From a virus: a stretch of 24,595 bases of DNA. Position numbers and translations under genes: made by a program. A model generated the notes under the pieces. The model was not told where the DNA came from, ran no database searches, and saw only the letters and a program-made list of their open reading frames with translations. Location of the stretch: the IMG/VR virus record IMGVR_UViG_3300028840_003821, positions 1-24,595 of that record. One strand, 5' to 3'. Positions 1 through 6,487 of the stretch are shown piece after piece (the first letter of the stretch is position 1; every line of letters begins with the position of its first letter).

Positions 1-84
1 GTAACTAATAAAGTTCTGGATGGGATGATTAGGATGATCGAGGAACGGAGAGAAAGAGGTCGTAAAATTTTAAGATGCACTTGA
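1..84 (+). CDS. C-terminal end of an upstream gene (partial)
   Basis: Frame 1 is open from the first base and ends at a TGA at 82-84; the other two plus frames stop within the first few codons. The visible tail reads VTNKVLDGMIRMIEERRERG then RKILRCT. It is highly charged and probably helical. The stop lies inside the 16-bp palindrome at 75-90 and is 13 bases before the terminase start. A gene just upstream of the large terminase is often the small terminase subunit, so that is the positional guess, but only 27 residues are visible and the family cannot be recognised. Confidence 0.5.
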   Translation, partial: VTNKVLDGMIRMIEERRERGRKILRCT

Positions 85-90
85 GTGCAT
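75..90. repeat. 16-bp perfect palindrome, copy 1 (ATGCACTTGAGTGCAT)
   Basis: Seven-base arms ATGCACT / AGTGCAT flank a TG centre. As RNA it can fold into a six-base stem with a UUGA loop. The same 16 bases recur at 11408-11423 and 22112-22127. Here it contains the stop codon of the upstream gene and ends 7 bases before the terminase ATG, occupying the place where a Shine-Dalgarno sequence would normally be. It could be an operator for a dimeric DNA-binding protein or an RNA hairpin affecting terminase translation. Confidence 0.9.
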
Positions 91-97
91 TTGAATT

Positions 98-2869
98 ATG
101 GAAAACGAAAAGATAAATGCTGATGATGTGCTAGAGGGGCTAACCCAAGAGGAGAGGTTGGCTCTTCAGGTAATTCTGGATGACGTTCAGGGGAAGGGTC
201 AGTCTGACATCCTTTCTACCATGATGGATTTGGATTTTGAGTTTGCGCTTCCAGATATGGAGACATTCTTGCTTGATCCATATTTCATGGGTGAAACGGG
301 GAGAATGATCTATCCAAAACTGATCGATGATTTGGTGGAGGTATTCGAGGGGTCGTATTATGAGATCCATCTGGCCGGGGGAATCGGTTGGGGCAAGAGT
401 ACGGTAGCCGAGTTTATCATGGCTAGGATGATTGCTGAGTGCTGGTCACGGAGGGAACCGGCCTCGGCTTTTGGGCTTATGCCGGGTACCACTATTTCAT
501 TCGTGAATATTTCGGTTTCTGAGGCCCAGGCCCGGAGGGTAATTTTTAAGGGTCTCTATCAGAAATTGGCCCGGTCCCCATTTTTCAGGGAACACTGTAG
601 GCCGGATCCCACGGTGGTATCTGAGCTTAGGTTTCCAAAAAATATATGGATGGCTCCGGTGGCCTCTACTGATAAGTCGGTCCTAGGGTTGGATATTCAT
701 AGTGGCATTATGGATGAGACCAACTTCATGTCCGTGGTGGAGAAGTCCAAGTCTATGGGTCGGGGTGGAAAAAGGTTTGATCTGGCTGAGACAATTTTTC
801 ATGGGATGATGTCCAGGATGAAGTCCAGGTATATTTCAGCGGGGACTATTCCAGGTAAACTTATCCTTGTGTCCTCCAAGACCTACCCAGACACTTTTAT
901 GGAGAAGAGGATTCAGGAGGCCAGGGAAAGGGAAGAAAAGGGGGTATTTATCAGGGAGTACTCAACTTGGGGTCCAAAACCGGCGGGGACATATTCTGGC
1001 CGCAAGTTCTACATTGAGGTGGGGGACATGGCCAGGATGTCCAGGGTCATATCTGAGGATGAGGCTAAAAAGGCTTTTGGGAGAGTGGAAAAGGTACCCA
1101 TTGAATTTTTGCCGGAGTTCGAGAGGGATACCGATCAGGCAGTTCGTGATTTGCTCGGAGTTGCTACGGCGACAATAAACCCGTACATAAAGGATTTCAG
1201 TAAGGTGATGTTGGCGATTGATGGCCGGGAACATCCATTTACGGCTGAGGTAACCAATTTGGTGGATGAGGCTTCTTTCATAGAAACCAAAATGGTGACC
1301 TTGGATAAGATGACTTCTAAGAAAGAGCCAATTCTGAATCCTGAGTCTCCCAGGTGGGTCCATGTGGATCCATCGATTTCTGGGGATGCTACCGGTTTGG
1401 CTATGGGGCATATTGCTGGGTTGATCGAGGTAACCAAGAGGTCAGAGGATACAGATACTTGGATTGTGGATGAGGCCCCTCTTTATGTGATGGATTTTAT
1501 GATCAGAATAATTCCTCCTATTGGGGATGAGATATCATTCTCTGGAGTACGGGAATTAGTTTACCAATTGAAAAATTTAGGTTATCCTATAAAGGGGGTA
1601 TCCTATGACTCCAGGTTACTGAGTGCTGAGACACTTCAGCATTACCGGTCCAGGGGATACCAGACTGAGTTGATATCAGTTGAAAAGGAGACTGAGTACA
1701 ACATTTTGAAAACAGCGTTCTATGAAAAGAGGGTAAGGATGTATCATTATAAACCAGTTCTTGAGGAGCTTCGTAGGCTTGAGGCTGATCCTAAGAGTAA
1801 GAAGGTAGATCATCCTACCGGGGGTTGTTTTGTTGGTGAAACTAGAATTCCTTTGTTGGATGGTACAATGCCTATGATTAAGGATCTTGTAGGAAAAGAA
1901 TTTTGGGTGTATTCATGTAAACCTGATGGAAAGATAGTTCCAGGAAAAGCTAGAGGGAAAGAGACTAAAAAAACAAGGGAATTTGTAGACGTTGTATTGG
2001 ATTCTGGAGCAGTTGAAAGGTGTACCCCAGATCATCTTTGGATGCTAAGAGATGGGAGTTATAGACAAGCTAAAGATTTAAGGCCAGGAATCAATAGGTT
2101 AATGCCGATAAACAGGACGTGGCCGGTTAATGGTGGATATGAGAGATTAACTAATAAGGATAAGGTAAGGATTTTAACTCATTGGATGGTTTTGGGAGGT
2201 GATTCTGTTATCGGTAACAATGAATGTGTGCATCATATAAACGGTAATAAATTAGATAATAGACCGGAGAATTTAGTTATTGTCAACAAAAGTGACCATG
2301 CACGGGAGCATACTATCAGGAGGTACAGAGAGGATAATGAGTATAAGAATAAAGTGATTTCAGGATTACAGAGATTTAATCTTAGTGAAAGAGGGAGAAA
2401 AATTCATTCTGATGCGATTAAAAAAACCGTTCAAAATATGTCGGGTGATAAGTTGGTATCTAGAGCCAGGAATAGAGACAATTTTAGGAGTGATGTAACA
2501 TTAGCTGAGGTGATCATGGCATATAAAGATGGGGCAGAGAATCCTAATCAAGCCGCTGGCATGTTGAATTGTGGAAGAAATGTTATAATTAGAGTTATGA
2601 GGGATAGTGGTATTGAATCGTGGGGGGAATTCGTGGAAAAAGAAAAAGGGGTAAATCATAAAGTAAGGGCTATAATTCCAGTTGAGTTAGATGACCAAAT
2701 TCCTGTTTATGATTTGGAGGTTGATGAATTCAATAATTTTGCGTTATGTTCTGGAGTATTCGTCCATAATTCCAAGGATACGGCTGATGCCGTGTGTGGA
2801 GTAGTGGTGGGGCTTTCCAGGTATCTCACGATCAAGAGCCGTGGTAAAGTATCAGTGACGGTGTTATAA
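98..2869 (+). CDS. terL: Large terminase subunit (DNA packaging ATPase/nuclease) interrupted by an intein
   Basis: This is the motor that drives DNA into the prohead and cuts it. The N-terminal ATPase part shows a Walker A (AGGIGWGKST, residues 93-102) and a Walker B (IMDE, 204-207). The C-terminal RNase H-like nuclease part shows HVDPSISGDATG with D424, then SYDSRL with D504. The last acidic motif (SKDTADA, D894 and D897) lies after the intein. Residues 577-891 are the intein; removing them joins DHPTGG to SKDTADAV and leaves a 608-residue protein, normal for the family. The ATG at 98 has no good Shine-Dalgarno sequence, so translation may depend on the gene ending at 84. The stop overlaps the next ATG by one base. 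Identity is firm; the start is fairly firm. Confidence 0.95.
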   Translation: MENEKINADDVLEGLTQEERLALQVILDDVQGKGQSDILSTMMDLDFEFALPDMETFLLDPYFMGETGRMIYPKLIDDLVEVFEGSYYEIHLAGGIGWGKSTVAEFIMARMIAECWSRREPASAFGLMPGTTISFVNISVSEAQARRVIFKGLYQKLARSPFFREHCRPDPTVVSELRFPKNIWMAPVASTDKSVLGLDIHSGIMDETNFMSVVEKSKSMGRGGKRFDLAETIFHGMMSRMKSRYISAGTIPGKLILVSSKTYPDTFMEKRIQEAREREEKGVFIREYSTWGPKPAGTYSGRKFYIEVGDMARMSRVISEDEAKKAFGRVEKVPIEFLPEFERDTDQAVRDLLGVATATINPYIKDFSKVMLAIDGREHPFTAEVTNLVDEASFIETKMVTLDKMTSKKEPILNPESPRWVHVDPSISGDATGLAMGHIAGLIEVTKRSEDTDTWIVDEAPLYVMDFMIRIIPPIGDEISFSGVRELVYQLKNLGYPIKGVSYDSRLLSAETLQHYRSRGYQTELISVEKETEYNILKTAFYEKRVRMYHYKPVLEELRRLEADPKSKKVDHPTGGCFVGETRIPLLDGTMPMIKDLVGKEFWVYSCKPDGKIVPGKARGKETKKTREFVDVVLDSGAVERCTPDHLWMLRDGSYRQAKDLRPGINRLMPINRTWPVNGGYERLTNKDKVRILTHWMVLGGDSVIGNNECVHHINGNKLDNRPENLVIVNKSDHAREHTIRRYREDNEYKNKVISGLQRFNLSERGRKIHSDAIKKTVQNMSGDKLVSRARNRDNFRSDVTLAEVIMAYKDGAENPNQAAGMLNCGRNVIIRVMRDSGIESWGEFVEKEKGVNHKVRAIIPVELDDQIPVYDLEVDEFNNFALCSGVFVHNSKDTADAVCGVVVGLSRYLTIKSRGKVSVTVL
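1826..2770 (+). mobile_element. Intein with HNH homing endonuclease inside the terminase gene
   Basis: 315 residues from C577 to N891 form an in-frame insertion. Splicing blocks are visible: block A starts CFVGETRIPLLDG, block B contains CTPDHLWMLRDG, block F reads VYDLEVDEFNNFALCSG, and block G ends VFVHN followed by extein S892. The central part carries an HNH nuclease motif VHHINGNKLDNRPENLVIV (H712, H713, N715, N727) followed by DHAREH. A basic stretch and a helix-turn-helix-like tail (about 790-855) resemble the DNA-binding modules of phage HNH endonucleases. The insertion point is the conserved HPxGG/SKD nuclease motif. Base composition is visibly more AT-rich than the flanking extein, consistent with separate origin. 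All splicing residues look intact, so it is probably active. Confidence 0.93.
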
Positions 2870-3135
2870 TGCCTATTGATGGAAACGTGCGGAAAATTTT
2901 TAAGCCTTCCGAGGATAAGATTAAGGCTTGTAGGTTTTGTGGTAAAGAGGTTCGTGAGAATGATAAGTTTTGCTGGAATTGTGGAAAGGCGGTTTTAGGA
3001 GAATGGGTTATTCAATGCCAGAATTGCAAGAGGTTATTCAAGACCGTAAAGCCGGAGGAAAGAAAAATCTGCAATAACTGTGAGCGTGAAAATATGAGGT
3101 CAGGAAATACTCCTGGTTTATTCAAGTTGAGATAA
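2869..3135 (+). CDS. Small double zinc-ribbon protein
   Basis: An 88-residue protein with eight cysteines in four pairs: C21/C24 and C35/C38 form one CxxC...CxxC ribbon, and C50/C53 with C68/C71 form a second. The N-terminus is basic. The ATG overlaps the terminase TAA by one base and there is no separate ribosome site, so it is probably translated by coupling to the terminase. Its place between terminase and portal suggests a packaging or head-assembly accessory role, but zinc ribbons can bind DNA, RNA or protein and the sequence does not decide. Function unknown. Confidence 0.8.
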   Translation: MPIDGNVRKIFKPSEDKIKACRFCGKEVRENDKFCWNCGKAVLGEWVIQCQNCKRLFKTVKPEERKICNNCERENMRSGNTPGLFKLR

Positions 3136-3146
3136 GGGAGGGAATT

Positions 3147-5912
3147 ATGGCTGATAAGAGGAGAGGAAAACGCGGTAAAAAGACTAGAGAGGTTGTGGAT
3201 AAAACTATCCATGAATCTGAAAATGTAGTGGTCAAGGTATTAGAGTTTGGCGGGGATAGAAATCCAGACCGGGGTACATCTAAGCAACTTCCCCCAGATC
3301 TTTTTGAGCCGTTGATAGTGAATGGAGAGGTAATTCGTCCTCCTTATAATCCGTTGATGTGGGCGTTACTTTTAGAGCAGAATACCCGGGTCAATAGATG
3401 TGTTCATACTATGGCTCTAAATACGGTGGGCCATGGTTTTGCTTTTGAGTCGATGATCGAGAGCAAGAGTTTCATAAAAAAGAATCGTAAGAATATTGAG
3501 GAAGAGAGAGCCAGGGTAGCTCCATTGTTTAGGTTTCCTAATAATGAACAATCTTTTGAGGAGATTTTAATTCATATCAAGATTGATGAAGAATCTCAGG
3601 GACAGGGATATATGGAGGTGAGCCGGGATGGAAAGGGTGATATTGACGGGTTCTATCATGCCCCTGGGCATACCATTAGGGTCCGGGCTGGTGACATTGA
3701 TGGGTATGTGCAAATGAGGACTACCTATTCCGGGGAGTTATCTTCTTTTCCAGGACAAACTGCCGTGGATGGTGGAGTAAGTAAGGTTTACTTTAAGAGG
3801 TTTGGCGATCCAAGAGTTATTAATAAGGATACGGGTGAGGTAGTTAAAGAAGGTTTACCAATAGAAGATAGGGCCAATGAGTTGATCATGTTTAAGATCT
3901 ATTCTCCACGGTCCTCTTATTACGGGGTACCGAGGTATGTGACTACTGCTCCGGCGATTGCTGGAAATCGTTTGGCTCAGTTAAGGAATGTGAGTTTTTT
4001 TGAGAATGATGCCGTTCCCCGTTTAGCGGTTATAGTGCAGGGAGGTAGACTTGATGCCGAGGCCGTAGAGACAATCAGATCATTTATCGAATCTAAAGGG
4101 AAAGGGGTAATGAATGCCAGCCGGGTAATGATTCTTCAACCTGAGAAAGCAGAGGGTGTGCCGGTTGATGAATCCCAAAGAACGAGAATTGAATTGATGC
4201 CGTTGACCGTAGGGGTAACTGAAGATGCCTCATTTACGCGGTACCTGATGCTGAACAATGAGGATATCAGGGAAGCATTTGGGATAGGTAAAATCTTTTT
4301 GGGAACTGTAGACGATGTGAACCGGGCGTGTTATTCAGATGATACGGAGACTTTAACAAAAGGTGGGTGGAAAAAATTTGAGGAATTGACTGGTGATGAG
4401 GAAGTATTAGCAGTAAATCCTAAGACTGGTGAAGGGGAGTACCTTAAGCCAGATAAACTTTGCGTATATCCATATAAAGGGAAAATGATTGAGGTTGAAA
4501 ATAGGGGGACTTCTTTTAAAGTAACTCCTGATCACAAAGTTCTCTTTAGGTCCGGCACTGATGATAAGTGTTCCTGGAAGGAGAGTACCGCAGAAAAAAT
4601 GGTTGGGTATAAAAGGTTTAGGGTTAGAGTATCGCCTAAAAATGTTAGTAATGGTGATGAACAAGAATTTTTCATTCTTCCTGGTGTAGATGTTAAAAAT
4701 GGAGCTAACGATGTTTGTAAAGAGAGAAATAAAGGGCCTTGGAAGATCCCCATGGAAATGTGGAGTAAATTTATAGGTTATTTTGTTTCAGAGGGGTTTA
4801 TAGGTGACCATGAAAAAAATGGTAATTATGTGATAGGGATTTCTCAGAATGAGGAGGTCTATCCTGAAAAAGTGGAAGAGATAAGGAGTATGCTTTGTGA
4901 TTTTCCTTATACATTTTCAGAGAGTTGTTATGAGGATGGAATGGTTAGATGGACAATTTCTTGGAAAGCCCTCTGGATGTATTTAAATGATAATTGTGGT
5001 AGGGGTGCAATTAATAAGAGATTGCCGGTTGGGTGGAGGAATTGGGATTTTAATTCTTTGGAAAGATTGTTTTGGGCTATGATTGACGGTGATGGACACA
5101 TTTATCCAGATAGGGGTACTATTTCTGGAAATTATTTTAGCATCTCAAAGCAATTGGCTGATGATTTTCAAGAACTTTGTGTCTTGACAAATAGACGTGG
5201 GCAGATAAGGGTAGCGCAAGATCGTAGACCTAACCGTAGAATTGGGTACGTGATTAATTGGGCTGAAAGAGATAGAATTTCTGTTTACCAGGATTCTTGC
5301 AGAGAAGTTGAGTATGATGGTAATGTTCACTGTTTTTCACTTCCAAAACATCATTTTTATGTGACCAGAAGAAATGGAAAGTTGGCAATTCAAGGTAATA
5401 GTGCTTACACTTCAAAGCAAGTAACCACTGAGCAAGTTTTTGAGCCGGAGAGTAAACGATATGAATATAGGATTAATGCCACTATCATGCGGGACTTGAA
5501 TGCTGAGTATACTAGGTTTGTTTTAACGAGACCTAAGACAATCGATTTAACTCAGGAGGCTATGGCCTTTGCTACTCTTGCGGCGGCGGGTGGAATTACT
5601 CCTAATGACATTCGCTCATTGTTAGGGTACGATCCATTTTCCGGTAATTGGGCTGATACTCCGTTACCTCTTATTAAAGAGGGAATTCTTGAGGGCCAGG
5701 ATATGCAACCTCAGACACCGGAGGGAGAAGGGGGCGTGGTTGCCCAGGATGGAGAGGAGGATATGGAATCTAAGGTAGTTTCTTTGGCGGTTTCTAGAGC
5801 TAATAAGGTTTATCGTGATGCTACTGGATTTTCCGGGACTTTGAATCTAATAGCTGAGGGAAAGCCTGATGAAGTCATGAAATCCCTTCAAGAAATAAGT
5901 GAAAAGTCTTGA
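3147..5912 (+). CDS. Portal protein interrupted by an intein
   Basis: The portal forms the dodecameric channel at the head vertex through which DNA enters and to which terminase and neck bind. The extein resembles the lambda/PBSX-type portal family: LFEPLIVNGEVIRPPYNPLMW near the start, then YSPRSSYYGVPRYVTTAPAI and NVSFFENDAVPRLAVIVQGG in the clip/stem region, and FGIGKIFLGTVDDVNRA before the intein. Residues 395-751 are the intein; removal gives VNRA-SAYTSKQVT and a 564-residue portal. A ribosome site (AAGGGAGG) precedes the ATG by a few bases. The C-terminal tail (about 835-870) is acidic and glutamine-rich. Family assignment rests on motifs and on the position between terminase and protease. 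Confidence 0.9.
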   Translation: MADKRRGKRGKKTREVVDKTIHESENVVVKVLEFGGDRNPDRGTSKQLPPDLFEPLIVNGEVIRPPYNPLMWALLLEQNTRVNRCVHTMALNTVGHGFAFESMIESKSFIKKNRKNIEEERARVAPLFRFPNNEQSFEEILIHIKIDEESQGQGYMEVSRDGKGDIDGFYHAPGHTIRVRAGDIDGYVQMRTTYSGELSSFPGQTAVDGGVSKVYFKRFGDPRVINKDTGEVVKEGLPIEDRANELIMFKIYSPRSSYYGVPRYVTTAPAIAGNRLAQLRNVSFFENDAVPRLAVIVQGGRLDAEAVETIRSFIESKGKGVMNASRVMILQPEKAEGVPVDESQRTRIELMPLTVGVTEDASFTRYLMLNNEDIREAFGIGKIFLGTVDDVNRACYSDDTETLTKGGWKKFEELTGDEEVLAVNPKTGEGEYLKPDKLCVYPYKGKMIEVENRGTSFKVTPDHKVLFRSGTDDKCSWKESTAEKMVGYKRFRVRVSPKNVSNGDEQEFFILPGVDVKNGANDVCKERNKGPWKIPMEMWSKFIGYFVSEGFIGDHEKNGNYVIGISQNEEVYPEKVEEIRSMLCDFPYTFSESCYEDGMVRWTISWKALWMYLNDNCGRGAINKRLPVGWRNWDFNSLERLFWAMIDGDGHIYPDRGTISGNYFSISKQLADDFQELCVLTNRRGQIRVAQDRRPNRRIGYVINWAERDRISVYQDSCREVEYDGNVHCFSLPKHHFYVTRRNGKLAIQGNSAYTSKQVTTEQVFEPESKRYEYRINATIMRDLNAEYTRFVLTRPKTIDLTQEAMAFATLAAAGGITPNDIRSLLGYDPFSGNWADTPLPLIKEGILEGQDMQPQTPEGEGGVVAQDGEEDMESKVVSLAVSRANKVYRDATGFSGTLNLIAEGKPDEVMKSLQEISEKS
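4329..5399 (+). mobile_element. Intein with LAGLIDADG (DOD) homing endonuclease inside the portal gene
   Basis: 357 residues from C395 to N751, followed by extein S752. Block A starts CYSDDTETLTKGGWKKFEEL, block B has SFKVTPDHKVLFRS, and the C-terminal blocks read YDGNVHCFSLPKHHFYV then LAIQGN. The penultimate residue is G rather than the usual H, a variant seen in some phage inteins. Two LAGLIDADG-like helices are present: FIGYFVSEG (542-550, acidic E549) and LFWAMIDGDG (641-650, acidic D649), so the nuclease looks intact. It belongs to a different endonuclease class from the terminase intein, so the two were probably acquired separately. The region is more AT-rich than the portal extein. 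Confidence 0.92.
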
Positions 5913-5913
5913 C

Positions 5914-5943
5914 TTGACAAGTAGACCTTTTTTAGGTTACACT
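5914..5943 (+). promoter_or_regulatory. Possible sigma-70-type promoter
   Basis: A perfect -35 TTGACA at 5914-5919 is followed after 18 bases by TACACT (5938-5943), a four-of-six match to TATAAT, in one of the few intergenic stretches of the window. It starts two bases after the portal stop and would transcribe the two small genes and, past the terminator at 6438, the protease and capsid genes. The downstream TATATA run could serve as an alternative -10 but with poor spacing. Confidence 0.4.
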
Positions 5944-6007
5944 ATATATAGTAGTTTGGATTGGACGGATACAATTTTGAAAGGAACTAATTAAGGAGGA
6001 TTTAACA

Positions 6008-6190
6008 ATGGCTAAAAATCAGAGTGCTCTTACTCAGCCTACTCCGGGACCGACCTCCCAGAGGAGCAATTCGGTGATTGATACGGGGATGCAGAATAAC
6101 AATGCGATGCAGTCTCCCGATTCTAAGGCTTCTAACAAAACTCCCAATCTTACTGCAAGAACCCAGAAACGCTCTGGGCGGGAAACTTAA
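6008..6190 (+). CDS. Small hypothetical protein rich in polar residues
   Basis: 60 residues with no recognised family. It starts MAKNQSALTQPTPGPTSQRS and is rich in S, T, N, Q and P with a basic C-terminus (TARTQKRSGRET), so it is probably unstructured. The start is well supported: AAGGAGGA at 5993-6000 stands 7 bases before the ATG. It is the first gene after the putative promoter and before the terminator, which suggests a virion or assembly accessory product made at its own level. No membrane segment is visible. Confidence 0.7.
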   Translation: MAKNQSALTQPTPGPTSQRSNSVIDTGMQNNNAMQSPDSKASNKTPNLTARTQKRSGRET

Positions 6191-6203
6191 GAGGTAATAT
6201 GAA

Positions 6204-6398
6204 TTGAGCCGGAGGAATGATATTTTCTTCGGTAAGGCCACAAACAGTTTAAGAAAATTATGTGGCCAACCTGGGTTTCATGGTGAGGTAGCAGTAAGAT
6301 TAAAGATCCAGGATGGAGTTGTCCAAACGGGAGAGGTGGAGAAATCCACCAGGAAATCAAAGAATCAGATGATTGTTGAGAAAATCCGTTTGGATTAA
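6204..6398 (+). CDS. Small hypothetical protein (weak DUF2292-like resemblance)
   Basis: 64 residues from a TTG start at 6204 with GAGGT eight bases upstream; the ATG at 6217 is out of frame and gives only a short open frame. The central part, FHGEVAVRLKIQDGVVQTGE, reads as a short beta-hairpin followed by a basic tail, and resembles the pattern of small DUF2292 proteins (glycine, beta strand, QDGxVV). That match is from memory and weak. It lies between the polar 60-residue gene and the tandem hairpins at 6403-6473. The unusual start makes the exact N-terminus uncertain. Confidence 0.55.
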   Translation: MSRRNDIFFGKATNSLRKLCGQPGFHGEVAVRLKIQDGVVQTGEVEKSTRKSKNQMIVEKIRLD

Positions 6399-6402
6399 AA
6401 TA

Positions 6403-6420
6403 GCCGGTATCACACCGGGC
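6403..6420 (+). other. Small GC-rich hairpin upstream of the terminator
   Basis: GCCGGT (6403-6408) pairs with ACCGGGC (6414-6420) around ATCAC, with one bulged G. It lies 5 bases after the preceding stop and is followed by CATTTT. It could be a weak first terminator or part of a tandem structure with the stronger hairpin at 6438. Confidence 0.45.
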
Positions 6421-6437
6421 CATTTTGGTACCAAGAG

Positions 6438-6473
6438 AGCCGCTAAGGGGAAAGTTCCCTTTGGCGGCTTTTT
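6438..6473 (+). terminator. Rho-independent terminator / possible attenuator
   Basis: AGCCGCTAAGGGG (6438-6450) can pair over 13 positions, including two G-T pairs, with CCCTTTGGCGGCT (6457-6469) around the loop AAAGTT. A run of T (6469-6473) follows at once. It stands three bases before the ribosome site of the protease gene, leaving no room for a promoter downstream, so it probably tunes read-through into the capsid genes. Confidence 0.85.
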
Positions 6474-6487
6474 CTGTGGAGGATAGG

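Noticed and set aside
6425-6487. N-terminal extension of the protease gene from a TTG start
   Set aside because: The extension runs through the terminator hairpin and has no ribosome site, while the ATG at 6488 has TGGAGGA just upstream and begins the protease homology.
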